From contig JAJDAQ010000069.1 of NCBI GenBank assembly GCA_029261815.1, positions 76,340 through 140,339 on the forward strand: a DNA stretch of 64,000 nt. The letters are read 5' to 3'. Below the pieces are notes generated by a model that had not been told where the DNA came from, searched no databases, and saw nothing but the letters and a program-made list of their open reading frames with translations. This document shows, piece after piece, positions 34,923 to 44,131 of the stretch (positions within the stretch are counted from its first letter, which is position 1; every line of letters starts with the position of its first letter). Source of the stretch: Deltaproteobacteria bacterium. Its GTDB lineage: Bacteria; Myxococcota_A; UBA9160; UBA6930. Made by a program: the position numbers and the translations under genes.

Positions 34923-35198
34923 GTCTTCCGCCCCTCCATCCGGCCCGGCCCCGTATGAAAACGCTCGCGAATGTCCCCGCGGGGCGCAATGGCCTTGGGC
35001 CCGGGATCCCTATCTCTAGGTAACCGCCACACCGAGGCATTCCGGCGCCGATCCGTTACCGTCGGGCCGCTGTTTCGTTCCCTGGACATCGAACAGGTTC
35101 CCCACGGGGCAAGCCGCATTCATCGGCACGGCAGGCGACGGGGTTGAGCCCGGAGCCGGCCCGAAACCGCCCATTTTCCATCGACGAGAGTCCGCGCG
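34923..35198. promoter_or_regulatory. Divergent promoter region of the two glycan operons
   Basis: 276 non-coding bases between the ten-gene leftward operon and the wbpD-like rightward operon, so both promoters should lie here. A perfect GC palindrome CCCCGCGGGG occurs at 34975-34984 and a short CCTA/TAGG repeat near 35008. Neither is convincing as an operator. I see no small gene. Confidence 0.45.
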
Positions 35199-35810
35199 AT
35201 GACCGAGACCCCGCATCCGGGTGTGAAGATCCACCCGTCCGCCGTCGTGGACGACCCCTGCCAGATCGGCGAAGGCACTGCGATCTGGCATTTCACGCAT
35301 GTCTTCGCAGGCGCCCGAATCGGACGTGGCTGCTCGCTTGGCCAGAACGTCAGCGTCGCCGCCACGGTCGAGATCGGCAATGGCTGCAAGGTCCAGAACA
35401 ACGTGTCGCTCTATGACGGCGTCGTCCTGGAAGACGACGTGTTCTGTGGACCGTCCATGGTCTTCACCAATGTGATTCACCCGCGCGCCTTCATCTCGCG
35501 GAAGGACGAATTCGCGCCGACGCGCGTCGGACGCGGCGCGAGCCTGGGCGCCAACTGCACGATCGTGTGTGGCAATGACGTGGGCGCCTACGCCTTCGTC
35601 GGCGCCGGCGCCGTGGTCCAGAAGGACGTCCCCGACCACGCACTTGTCGTCGGCTCGCCGGCGCGGCGCATCGGTTGGGCGTGCCGATGTGGCGAGAGCC
35701 TGCCCCGAACCCTCGGCCCGGCGGAGTGCGCCCGCTGCGGGAGCAGCTACGTCATCCACGAAGGTTCACTCGACGTCGTTCGCTATGCCGAACTGGAGGG
35801 CTCCGCGTGA
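35199..35810 (+). CDS. wbpD: WbpD/WlbB-like UDP-amino-sugar-uronate N-acetyltransferase
   Basis: 203-residue left-handed beta-helix acyltransferase. It matches the WbpD type closely in known segments: [74 protein letters not shown] and [11 protein letters not shown]. WbpD acetylates the 3-amino group of UDP-2-acetamido-3-amino-2,3-dideoxy-glucuronate. A C-terminal zinc-ribbon-like element (CRCGESL and CARCGSSY) is present, as in some homologues. Its stop overlaps the aminotransferase GTG by 4 bases. Confidence 0.88.
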   Translation: MTETPHPGVKIHPSAVVDDPCQIGEGTAIWHFTHVFAGARIGRGCSLGQNVSVAATVEIGNGCKVQNNVSLYDGVVLEDDVFCGPSMVFTNVIHPRAFISRKDEFAPTRVGRGASLGANCTIVCGNDVGAYAFVGAGAVVQKDVPDHALVVGSPARRIGWACRCGESLPRTLGPAECARCGSSYVIHEGSLDVVRYAELEGSA

Positions 35811-36973
35811 GTACCGACCCCGTCCCGCTCCTCGACCTCCGCCTGCAGTACGCCACGATCGAGAGTGAGATCACGGCGGCGATCGCACGCGTACTGTCGG
35901 ACCAACGCTTCATTCTCGGACCCGAAGTCGCGGATCTCGAAGCCGAAGTCGCGAAGTACGCCGGCGCTTCCCACGCCGTCGGCTGCGCATCCGGCTCCGA
36001 TGCTCTCATCCTGGCATTGCGCGCCCTCGACGTCGGCCCCGGCGACGTGGTCGTTTGCCCGAGCTACACGTTCTTCGCGACAGCGGGCGCCATCGACCGG
36101 CTTGGCGCGCGCATCGTCTTCACCGACATCGACCCGACCAGCTACAACCTCTCGGCCGAAAATCTCGCAACGGCAATCGATGGGGTCCAGGACATCAAGG
36201 CGGTGATTCCGGTGCACCTCTTCGGTCAGGCGTGCGACACGGCCGTCGAACAGGTGGCCCGCGATGCCGGTATCCCGATCATCCACGACGCGGCACAGGC
36301 GATCGGCTCGCACTTTGCCGATGGTCAGCCGATGGGAAGCCGCGAACTGACCTGCTTCAGCTTCTTCCCCGCCAAGAATCTGGGCGCCTATGGCGACGGC
36401 GGCCTGTTGACTGCGCCCGACGAGGAAACCGCGCAACGCCTCCGCAGCCTGCGGGCACATGGCGCGGCAACGAAGTACTTCCATGATGAAGTCGGCATGA
36501 ACTCGCGCCTCGATTCGCTTCAGGCCGCAATCCTGCGCGTAAAGCTCCCTCACCTCGATGCTTGGAATACTGCGCGTGCCGCCAATGCGGCGCGCTACGA
36601 CGCGCTGTTCGCCGCAGCGGGTGCCGCCCCTTCAGGGACGCCGTTCAGCGACGGCGGGCTGCCCTTACGCACGCCGTGCCCGGCGCCCGAAGGCGCGCGA
36701 CATGTCTACAACCAGTACGTGATCCGCGTTCCGGCCGACCGGCGGGACCCCCTTCGCGACCATCTGAACGAGCGCGGAATCGGCAACGCCGTCTACTACC
36801 CGAAGCCGCTCCACGTGCAGCCCTGCTTCGCGTCCCTCGGCTACCGCGAAGGAGACCTGCCGGAATCTGAAGCCGCGTCGCTCGAGACGTTGGCCATTCC
36901 GGTCTTTCCGGAACTCCTCCCCGCGCAACAGGAAGTGGTCGCCGAAACCGTGGTGGCGTTCCTTTCGAAGTGA
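35807..36973 (+). CDS. DegT/DnrJ/EryC1/StrS aminotransferase (WbpE-like)
   Basis: 388-residue PLP enzyme that transaminates a keto-sugar nucleotide. Motifs: [52 protein letters not shown] and the PLP lysine in [15 protein letters not shown] (about residue 186). Directly following a WbpD-like acetyltransferase, it most likely makes the 3-amino group of a UDP-2,3-diamino uronic acid. GTG 35807 (GTGA overlap) starts the enzyme; the frame upstream belongs to the neighbouring gene read out of phase. The stop overlaps the next GTG. Confidence 0.9.
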   Translation: MSTDPVPLLDLRLQYATIESEITAAIARVLSDQRFILGPEVADLEAEVAKYAGASHAVGCASGSDALILALRALDVGPGDVVVCPSYTFFATAGAIDRLGARIVFTDIDPTSYNLSAENLATAIDGVQDIKAVIPVHLFGQACDTAVEQVARDAGIPIIHDAAQAIGSHFADGQPMGSRELTCFSFFPAKNLGAYGDGGLLTAPDEETAQRLRSLRAHGAATKYFHDEVGMNSRLDSLQAAILRVKLPHLDAWNTARAANAARYDALFAAAGAAPSGTPFSDGGLPLRTPCPAPEGARHVYNQYVIRVPADRRDPLRDHLNERGIGNAVYYPKPLHVQPCFASLGYREGDLPESEAASLETLAIPVFPELLPAQQEVVAETVVAFLSK

Positions 36974-37896
36974 CGTCACTCCCGCTGAGCGTCGTGATCG
37001 CGCCCGTTTCGCGCGGCGAGTTCCTGGCCACCGCCCTCGAGGCGATGGCAGCCCAGGAAGGGGCGCCTCCGTTCGAGGTGGTCGTGCCCATCGACGACTC
37101 GGTCGCAGGCGTTGACGCCTTGCGAGCCGCGCATCCGGACGTGCACTTCGTCCCGGTCGAAGGCACCGCCGAACTCGGGCAATCCGACGACCCTGGCATC
37201 GCGCACCTGGCCATCGACCGACGACGCGCGGCGGCATTGGCTGCGGCGCGTGGGGACATCATCGCACTGACTGACGAATGGTCGCGGCCGGCCGTTGACT
37301 GGTGCGCCGAAATCGTGCGCGCACACCGTGAAACCGACGCCGTCGTGATCGGGGGCGCGATCACGTGCGGGCGTGATCGCGCCATCAACTGGGCCCTGTT
37401 CTTCATGGATGCCGGCCGCTACCAGAACCCGCTGCCGGAAGGACCCGCACACTTCGTGACCGACGTGAACGTCTCCTACAAACGACGCGCCCTCGAGGCC
37501 GTCGACGTCTGGCGTGAGGAGTACCACGAGACACGGCTGCACGACGCACTGCGGTCTCGGGGCGAGCGGCTCTGGCTCACGCCACGTCTCGTCGTGGCCG
37601 TCGACCGGAGAGACCTTTCGCTCGGGGACGCACTGCGCGAACGATTCGCCTGGTCGCGACTGTATGCCGGACGTCGCGCGCAGGAGGTCTCGCCTGGCCA
37701 ACGCGGTGCTTTCGCACTCGGCGCACTATTGCTGCCCGCAGTCTTCCTGTGGCGCCAATTCCGTGTGTCGTGGGAGCGTGGGCAGCACAAGACCGAATTC
37801 CTGCGCTGCCTCCCGGTCCTGGTTCTAATGAATCTCGTGTGGTCGGTCGGCGAAACGACCGGTTACGTCACGGCACGCGGAACGTCAGCGGACTAG
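36970..37896 (+). CDS. Glycosyltransferase family 2 with C-terminal membrane segments
   Basis: 308 residues. The N-terminal GT-A fold shows SVVIAPVSRGEFLATALEAM and VVPIDDSVAG; a DVNVSYKRRAL segment (about 158) matches the acceptor-loop pattern of GT2 enzymes. The C-terminus (about 215-300) has two hydrophobic stretches that end in VGETTGYVTARG. The closest relative in the window is the GT2 at 42028, with the same C-terminal layout. GTG 36970 overlaps the aminotransferase stop. Its last 12 bases overlap the end of the convergent GT39 gene. Confidence 0.82.
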   Translation: MTSLPLSVVIAPVSRGEFLATALEAMAAQEGAPPFEVVVPIDDSVAGVDALRAAHPDVHFVPVEGTAELGQSDDPGIAHLAIDRRRAAALAAARGDIIALTDEWSRPAVDWCAEIVRAHRETDAVVIGGAITCGRDRAINWALFFMDAGRYQNPLPEGPAHFVTDVNVSYKRRALEAVDVWREEYHETRLHDALRSRGERLWLTPRLVVAVDRRDLSLGDALRERFAWSRLYAGRRAQEVSPGQRGAFALGALLLPAVFLWRQFRVSWERGQHKTEFLRCLPVLVLMNLVWSVGETTGYVTARGTSAD

Positions 37897-39354
37897 CGCC
37901 GGTGTCCCGACCGGCGCGCGGCGAATGATGAGGGTTCCGCCGCCTAGCGTTCCATGGAATGCTCTTGCCTCTTCGAAGGTCAGCAGTTCCCGCCACAAGT
38001 CCGGCTCGCGCGCCTCGATATAGCCCCCGAACGCGTAAATGATCCAGGTGTCGCCCTCTTGGGAAGCCACGGCGCGGAGTTCGTCGATCGAATCTGCCGT
38101 CGCGAACTGGGGCGCGTAGTAACGCGAGTAGGCGTGGCCTGCGAGGTCGAGTGCGACCACCACATCTCCGTCCGTCGCCTGGCCTTCGACCCAGTCGCGC
38201 GCGCCGCTGTAGTCCATCTTCGGCAGCAGATAGTTCCGCGGAACGGTCGCTGCGCTCACCACCACGATGGCGACCAGCGCCGCCGTCGGGAGCCACTCCG
38301 GCGCTCGGAGCCGCGCCGCAAGGGCGGCGACGAGCCCACCGATCCCACTCACCGCAAGCAGCGCGATGTACCCAAAGGAATTGAAGAAGAAGCGCGGCCA
38401 CAAGTTTCGCTCGAGCAGGACCAGGGCAACGAAACCGAGCACTGCGGGCAGGACGAACACGACGGCGGCTGCTGGCGAGCGGCGCCCGAGTCCAAAGAGG
38501 CCCCAGGTCATCGGAACCGCGGCCACGAGCGCGGCCGTCCAGCCTACCGCCAGCGGCACGCCGAAACTCCGGATCGCTTCGTTGACGAGCCAGAGTGGGC
38601 TCTTCCATTCGACGTCGGCCGTCGTCGCCCCTGCACTCGGTTGAAGGTAGAAATCCATGAGTTCGCCCATCAGGGGCGCGTGAAGCGCAAGCGTGAAGAC
38701 GCCGCCCAGCGTCAGTGCGCCGAGCGCGCGGACCGCAACCTTCCGGGTAACCGGCTGCGCCAGGAAACCGAGCACCACGAAGCCCTGCGCCAGCGCGACG
38801 AAAACCATCGTCAAGTGGGCGCCCATCCCGAGCGCCAATGTCACAGCGTAGAGAACCCAGTCCCGAGCACGGTCGTTCCTGAATCCGCGCAACAAGAGAT
38901 CGGCGGACAAGATGCTTGCGAATAGCAATGCCGTGTAGCCGCGCGCGTTCTGAGAGAACCAAACGTGGTGGTAGGAGAAGGTCAACAACGCCGTCGCCAG
39001 CAGCGCGTGCGACCGCGACATCGTCGCAATGCCCAGCCGATAGGTCGCCCACAAGCTGCCAACACCGAAGATGAGCGCAGGGAGACGAATCGCCGCCGGC
39101 GTCTCACCGAACAACACGACGCTGACGCGTGCCGCGAGCGAGTAGACCAGGTGCTGATTGTCATCCGGGTAGGTCTGCCAGAGGTCGAGTAGCGGAAGCT
39201 GGATCAGGTCGAGCCAGGTAAAGAGTTCGTCGTGCCAGAGATCGCCGCCGAGGCCGAAAGCGCGCAGCGCCGTTCCAGCGACCAGCAAGCCGACCAGCGC
39301 GAGTCCGCCTCGGGCGTTCGGGTCGCTTCCGGGAATCTCGGGAATGCCCGTCAT
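37885..39354 (-). CDS. GT39/ArnT-like membrane glycosyltransferase
   Basis: 489 residues with about 11 membrane helices. The first extracytoplasmic loop has GGDLWHDELFTWL, the Asp-Glu pair typical of PMT_2/ArnT-like enzymes, and FSQNARGYTALLF further on is also typical. These use polyprenyl-phosphate sugars as donors. The C-terminus (about 390-489) is soluble. ATG 39354 overlaps the Wzx-like stop by 4 bases; the longer upstream frame is a shadow of that gene. The 3' end overlaps the convergent GT2 by 12 bases. Confidence 0.85.
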   Translation of the reverse strand: MTGIPEIPGSDPNARGGLALVGLLVAGTALRAFGLGGDLWHDELFTWLDLIQLPLLDLWQTYPDDNQHLVYSLAARVSVVLFGETPAAIRLPALIFGVGSLWATYRLGIATMSRSHALLATALLTFSYHHVWFSQNARGYTALLFASILSADLLLRGFRNDRARDWVLYAVTLALGMGAHLTMVFVALAQGFVVLGFLAQPVTRKVAVRALGALTLGGVFTLALHAPLMGELMDFYLQPSAGATTADVEWKSPLWLVNEAIRSFGVPLAVGWTAALVAAVPMTWGLFGLGRRSPAAAVVFVLPAVLGFVALVLLERNLWPRFFFNSFGYIALLAVSGIGGLVAALAARLRAPEWLPTAALVAIVVVSAATVPRNYLLPKMDYSGARDWVEGQATDGDVVVALDLAGHAYSRYYAPQFATADSIDELRAVASQEGDTWIIYAFGGYIEAREPDLWRELLTFEEARAFHGTLGGGTLIIRRAPVGTPALVR

Positions 39355-40793
39355 CCGACCCGCCCTCGCAGCGCCAACGCGCGCGCGTCTCTCCACAGTG
39401 CGGGATCGACCAGAGGCGCAAACACCGCGAAGGCGCCGAACGCGGCCAGGCCCTGAATCCAACCCGGATCGAAGAGTTGCCATACGGCGGCGCCGATGCC
39501 AGCCGCGAGAATACCGGGCCGCACCAGGGGGCCGAGCGACGGCATCGTCACAAGCCGCCGCATGCATTGGACGTGAGCCACTAGCCACGTTGCGAGGGCC
39601 CCGAGCACGAGCGAGACCGCCGCGCCCTCCGCGCCAGCAAGGGTGACCGCGACGGCACCGCCCACGATCGCGACGAAGGCACCCGCTGCGTTCGATGCGA
39701 GCTCCGCCCGCTGCTCGCCGGCGGAAATCAAGGCGAACCGCGGATGCGCGCTCAACAATGAAATCGGCACGGTCCAGATCGCTATGGCGAAGACGGGGCC
39801 GGATGCTGCATAGCTTTCGCCAAAGACGAGCTGACAGAGCGGGACGCTGAGAAGCACGCCCGTCATCCCGCCCCAGACACCGAGCCACGCCGTCAGCCGG
39901 AACGATGTGTCCGCGAGCCGACGAACCGCCGCCGCGCCCTCGCCCACGGCAGACGCCCACTGCGGATAGAGGTTGAAGTGGTAGAGAGCAACGAAGCTGC
40001 CGAGGCTGGTGCCGAGGCGGTGTGCAGCGGCAAACCAGGCGACCTCGGCGCCACCCACGATCTGACTGACCAACACCGTGGGAACGTACTGATAGAGCGC
40101 CCATAGCATCCGGCTCACGCCTACGGGCCACGCCTCGGACAGGAGTCGTCGGAGCTCCGAGGTCTCGGTCAGCAGGGAAAGACCGCCAATGGTCCTGAGC
40201 TGCGCAACCACGAACCAGGCACTCATCGCGAATGCGGCGACCGCCTCGAAGACGCCAACCGCAAGAACGTCGTCGGGCGACTGCACGAAGAAGAGGACGA
40301 GGACCGCAAAGCTTCCAGTACGAATCAACTGGGCGACGGCGACCCAGAGCATCCGGCCCAGCCCCTGGAACAACCAATTGTGGACCCATGGCCCCGCAAA
40401 GAGAGACAGGCCGGTAACGCGAACCAGCAGCCGGGCGTCGTCGTCAAGATCGAGCAGCCCCGAGGCCGCGAAGACGAAGGCGTATGCCACGGGCGCCAGG
40501 CCGAGACGCAGCACGGGAATCGAAGCGGCGAGCACCCTCGCGCGCCCGGGATCCGCGGCGAGTTCGCGCGCGCCGATCGGGCCCAGTCCGAAATCGACGA
40601 GCAGAGACGCCATCATCGACAGCTGGATGGCGAGTTCGACGTGACCGTAGGACTCGGGCGCCAGTGTCCGCGCCAACCACGCAAACGCGACGAAGCCCGC
40701 GACCTTGGCGAACAATTCCCCACCCGATAGCGCGAAGAAATCGCGCATGAGCTCCCAGGCCGAACGCTGGGGCGTGGGCGACGGCTCTTTCAT
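39351..40793 (-). CDS. Wzx-like polysaccharide flippase (MATE/MOP superfamily)
   Basis: 480-residue membrane protein with about 12-14 helices. The N-terminus SGGELFAKVAGFVAFAWLARTLAPESYG is the typical start of polysaccharide_synt/RfbX-type flippases. It would move a lipid-linked oligosaccharide to the periplasmic face. ATG 40793 is used; a start 12 codons upstream is possible but lies in a spacer. It is followed by the GT39 gene with ATGA overlap. A 76-base gap separates it from the Gfo/Idh gene upstream. Confidence 0.85.
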   Translation of the reverse strand: MKEPSPTPQRSAWELMRDFFALSGGELFAKVAGFVAFAWLARTLAPESYGHVELAIQLSMMASLLVDFGLGPIGARELAADPGRARVLAASIPVLRLGLAPVAYAFVFAASGLLDLDDDARLLVRVTGLSLFAGPWVHNWLFQGLGRMLWVAVAQLIRTGSFAVLVLFFVQSPDDVLAVGVFEAVAAFAMSAWFVVAQLRTIGGLSLLTETSELRRLLSEAWPVGVSRMLWALYQYVPTVLVSQIVGGAEVAWFAAAHRLGTSLGSFVALYHFNLYPQWASAVGEGAAAVRRLADTSFRLTAWLGVWGGMTGVLLSVPLCQLVFGESYAASGPVFAIAIWTVPISLLSAHPRFALISAGEQRAELASNAAGAFVAIVGGAVAVTLAGAEGAAVSLVLGALATWLVAHVQCMRRLVTMPSLGPLVRPGILAAGIGAAVWQLFDPGWIQGLAAFGAFAVFAPLVDPALWRDARALALRGRVG

Positions 40794-40869
40794 TCCGCAG
40801 ATCTTCCGGTCATGTGCCAGATTCCGCACTCATGCGCTGGACTACGCATCAATGCGCCGGAAATTGCAA

Positions 40870-41925
40870 TCATTCGCCGGATGCAGGCGCTGCGCTGAGA
40901 CGAACGAGTTCCCCGCGTTCGCCCGATGCCACGACGGCATTCGCGATCTCGACCGCACGCAGACCATCCCAATCCGATGCGCCCAATGTCGGCTCCCCCG
41001 CGATCTGGCGCAGGAACTGCGCGAGTTCGTCTTCGAATGACTTCTGCGCCGTGGTTTCCCAACCCTTCAGCTTCTCCCGCAGCACGACTTCGGGATAGAA
41101 GTTGCGTTCCTTCTTTCGCGCCGCGCCGGGCCGGGACTGGGTGATCAGGACGTTCACCATGGGACCATACTGCGCCCGGATCATGCCCTGGTCGCCGTAC
41201 GCCTCCATCCAGACCTCGTAGCCCTTCCACTCGTTCCAGGTCGCTTCGTACAGCACCGACGCGCCCGCCGTCGTATTCATGATGACGTGAGCGCGATCTT
41301 CGCTGCCTTCGACGTTCCAGACCGCGTTTCCGGTCGTCGCGAACACGCTGTCGATCTCGCCGACCATGAAGCGAACGAGGTCGGTCATGTGGATTCCGAT
41401 GTCCATCATGGCGCCGCCGCCGGACATTTCGGATTTGTACATCCAGTCCTGACGGAAATTTGCGAGCCCATCGTGGCCACCCATCACGCGGACACTGTCG
41501 ACGCGGCCGATGCGGCCCTCGGCGATCACGCGCTGCATGTAGGCGAACGAGGGGTAGAAGCGATGGTTGAAACCGACAGCCACCGCACAACCCGACGCCT
41601 CGGCGGCCTCGTGGATACGGGTGCACGCGTCGAGCGTGGTTGCCAGCGGCTTCTCGACGAGGACGTGCTTTCCGGCCGCCAGGGCGTCGAGGATGATTTT
41701 CTCGTGAAGCGGGAGCGGGGTAGAGACGATGACGGCATCGCAATGATCGCCCGCCAACAGTTCCCCTGCGTCCGCCACGACACGGGCTCCCGTCGAGCCT
41801 GCGGCCCTCTCGGCCGACTCGGTATTCGGATCGGCCACGCCCACCAGGGTGCAATCTGGATGCGACGACACCGCGCGCGCCCGCATCTCACCCATGACGC
41901 CGCCGCCGATCTGCACGAACTTCAC
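40870..41925 (-). CDS. Gfo/Idh/MocA family NAD(P)-dependent oxidoreductase
   Basis: 351 residues. The Rossmann motif GGGVMGEMRARAV, the catalytic Lys region VLVEKPLAT (about 93) and GGGAMMDIGIHMTDL (about 171) are typical. It would oxidise or reduce a sugar or sugar nucleotide. Locus context suggests the 3-dehydrogenase step before the WbpE-like aminotransferase, but the sequence does not look close to WbpB. Start GTG 41925 has AAAAGGAG 7 bases upstream; ATG 41943 would place that ribosome site inside the gene. Confidence 0.85.
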   Translation of the reverse strand: MKFVQIGGGVMGEMRARAVSSHPDCTLVGVADPNTESAERAAGSTGARVVADAGELLAGDHCDAVIVSTPLPLHEKIILDALAAGKHVLVEKPLATTLDACTRIHEAAEASGCAVAVGFNHRFYPSFAYMQRVIAEGRIGRVDSVRVMGGHDGLANFRQDWMYKSEMSGGGAMMDIGIHMTDLVRFMVGEIDSVFATTGNAVWNVEGSEDRAHVIMNTTAGASVLYEATWNEWKGYEVWMEAYGDQGMIRAQYGPMVNVLITQSRPGAARKKERNFYPEVVLREKLKGWETTAQKSFEDELAQFLRQIAGEPTLGASDWDGLRAVEIANAVVASGERGELVRLSAAPASGE

Positions 41926-42027
41926 GACCCTGCTCCTTTTCATGACCACAAGAGATGGAACGGACCCGGGGCAGGAACCTAATACCTCCCCTTCCGCCGA
42001 TCCATCATCGGACGAACCCCAACCAGA
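41926..42027. promoter_or_regulatory. Short divergent intergenic region
   Basis: About 100 bases between the Gfo/Idh gene (leftward) and a GT2 gene (rightward); promoters for both must fit here. No clear operator or hairpin seen. Confidence 0.35.
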
Positions 42028-42930
42028 ATGGAGTCCCGCGTGCCTGATCTCAGCGTGATCGTGCCCTCGGTCAACGAGGTCGACGACCTCGTCGACTGCC
42101 TTGCCGCACTGGACGCTCAACGCGCCGACGTGGACCTCGAAGTCCTGGTGATCGACCGCTTGGGGGAGCATGTGAGGCATACGGCCCGCACTGTCGCGCC
42201 ATGGGCACGCGTCATCGCGGTGCCGCCTGGCACCACGATTCCCCAGATGCGCGCCCGGGGCTTTGCTGAGGCCTCTGCTGGAGCGATCGGCATGATCGAG
42301 GACCACGTCATGGTCCCACCGGGATGGGCGCGCGCGATGCTCGATGCACTGGCCGAGGGGCATGACGTCGTGGGCGGATCAGTAGCGAACGCCGCAACGG
42401 AGACGTTGATCGACTGGGCGGCCTTCCTGTGTGAGTACAGCCACTGTTTGCCGCCGATTCCGGCCGGGCCCGTGGAGTGGCTCACCGGAAACAACATCGT
42501 TTACCGCCGCTCGCTGATCGACCAGCACCGGTCCGTACTGGACGAGGGGCGCTGGGAAGACCGTCTCCATGAGGCCATCCGAGCCGGTGGCACGGAGCTG
42601 ATCTGCAAGCCTGAAATCGTGGTCGGCCACAAGAAGCACTATTCGTTCGGCGAGTACTTCTCGCAGCGCTACTTGTTCGCGCGCGCCTTCGCGGGGGCAC
42701 GGGTGACTGATGCCCCGCTCTCGACGCGACTCGCCTACGGCGCGGGTGCACTGGCCCTTCCGCCGGTGCTCTTCTACCGCACGGTCTCCCGCATCCTGTC
42801 CAAGGGAAAGCACACAGACTGGCTCTGGCGATCGATCCCGCTGCTTCTGGCGTTCGTCACCTCCTGGGGCGTTGGCGAGTTCGTGGGATACCTCCGTGGC
42901 CCCGGAGACGCGCTCGCCAAGGTTCGTTAG
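42028..42930 (+). CDS. Glycosyltransferase family 2 with C-terminal membrane segments
   Basis: 300 residues. DLSVIVPSVNEVDDLVDCLAAL and LVIDRLGE begin the GT-A domain; EWLTGNNIVYRRSLI (about 150) and CKPEIVVGHKKHYSF (about 191) are typical acceptor segments. The C-terminus has two hydrophobic stretches with SQRYLFARAFAGAR before them and VGEFVGYLRG at the end, a layout shared with the GT2 at 36970, so the two are paralogues. It is followed 55 bases later by an MFS gene. Confidence 0.85.
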   Translation: MESRVPDLSVIVPSVNEVDDLVDCLAALDAQRADVDLEVLVIDRLGEHVRHTARTVAPWARVIAVPPGTTIPQMRARGFAEASAGAIGMIEDHVMVPPGWARAMLDALAEGHDVVGGSVANAATETLIDWAAFLCEYSHCLPPIPAGPVEWLTGNNIVYRRSLIDQHRSVLDEGRWEDRLHEAIRAGGTELICKPEIVVGHKKHYSFGEYFSQRYLFARAFAGARVTDAPLSTRLAYGAGALALPPVLFYRTVSRILSKGKHTDWLWRSIPLLLAFVTSWGVGEFVGYLRGPGDALAKVR

Positions 42931-42985
42931 GCGGGCCGATGTCTCTGGTCTGTGCCATAACCCTGGCCATGGCCTCTCCCACATC

Positions 42986-44131
42986 GTGAAGGAACGTCGC
43001 CTGAACGCGCGCTCGGAGGTCCTGCTCGGGGCCGCCGTCGTTGCGGCCGAAGTTCCCCGATCCCTGGCTTCGGGACTCGTTCCACTCATTGTGGGTGCAT
43101 TGATCGACGATCGGGGCTTCAGCGGCGAGTCGGCTTCCTTGCTGGCGTCGACCGAGCTGCTGGCGGGCGCGATTTCAGCCCTTCTTTCAGCGGGCTGGAT
43201 CGGTCGCGTATCTCGCGTTCGTGTGGCCGGAGTCGGCCTGGCGCTTGCGCTCTCGGCCCAGCTCCTCTCCATCATCGAGATGCCGTGGCCTGCCTTGGCC
43301 GCGCTCCGCATCGTGCTGGGCGCCGGCGCCGGAATGGCCGCGGCCGCCGGTGTCGCCGCGGCGGCGAGTTCGCGGAATCCGGAACGACTCTTCGCTGCCA
43401 CAGGACTTGCTGCCGCCCTGGCTGCCGCGATCCTGGTCATCCCGATCGGTCATTCGGTCGAACGCTTCGGCGCGGATGGCGTTTTTGGTGCCTGTTTCCT
43501 GATTGCCCTCGTGCTGGCTCCGTTCATCCGGCACCTCCCCACACCGCCGCCGACCACGCGAGCGGGCCAATTGCTTCCGGCCCGTCGGGAAGGAATCCTG
43601 CTGATGGTGTCCCTGTTCGCGTTCGCCATCGGTCAGACCGCCATCTGGGCGTTCACCGAGCGCATCGGCAAGGAACTGGGAATGTCGGTGTCAGGCGTCT
43701 CTGGGGTCCTCGCCGCTACCGGCCTCGCCGGGATCGTCGGTGCCGGAGCCGCCGCTTTGCTGGGGACACGCTGGGGCCGCACCTTTCCCCTGTCGCTCGC
43801 CATCATCATCAGCGTCGTCTCGGTGCTGGGTTTGACCGAGGGGCGGACCGAAGCCATCTATATCAGCGCGAATGCAGGCTGGGCGTTCGGCTATGCCTTC
43901 GCCATTCCCTACTTCCTGGGCGCCTGCGCTGCGATCGACATTGCCGGGCGTTGGACGGCGGCCGGCCTCGGCGCTTCCGCGGTCGGTGGCGCATTGGGTC
44001 CCGCCGTCGCGGGCATGCTCGTCGAAACCGGCGACTACACGGCGCTGACCGGCCTGATGATCTTGACGGGCTTCACGGCCCTCATCACCTCTGGCCTGGT
44101 GGTCTGGAAGCTCGATCGCACAGGCGCCTAA
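42986..44131 (+). CDS. MFS-type membrane transporter
   Basis: 381 residues with about 12 predicted helices. The Gly/Ala-rich helix 4 region RIVLGAGAGMAAAAG and the central loop before LMVSLFAFAIGQTAIW fit the major facilitator superfamily. The substrate is unknown; it may export a glycan precursor or be unrelated to the locus. The start is uncertain: GTG 42986 is the best in-frame choice but has no strong ribosome site. Its TAA overlaps the TAG of the convergent transpeptidase gene (CTAA at 44128-44131). Confidence 0.75.
   Translation: MKERRLNARSEVLLGAAVVAAEVPRSLASGLVPLIVGALIDDRGFSGESASLLASTELLAGAISALLSAGWIGRVSRVRVAGVGLALALSAQLLSIIEMPWPALAALRIVLGAGAGMAAAAGVAAAASSRNPERLFAATGLAAALAAAILVIPIGHSVERFGADGVFGACFLIALVLAPFIRHLPTPPPTTRAGQLLPARREGILLMVSLFAFAIGQTAIWAFTERIGKELGMSVSGVSGVLAATGLAGIVGAGAAALLGTRWGRTFPLSLAIIISVVSVLGLTEGRTEAIYISANAGWAFGYAFAIPYFLGACAAIDIAGRWTAAGLGASAVGGALGPAVAGMLVETGDYTALTGLMILTGFTALITSGLVVWKLDRTGA

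Noticed and set aside
34975-34984. GC palindrome CCCCGCGGGG as an operator
   Set aside because: Ten-base GC palindromes are frequent by chance in this base composition and nothing else supports it.
20666-44131. A complete Nod factor or exosortase/PEP-CTERM system
   Set aside because: NodB/NodU-like and FemAB/deacetylase proteins hint at these, but there is no NodC-type synthase, exosortase or PEP-CTERM protein in the window.
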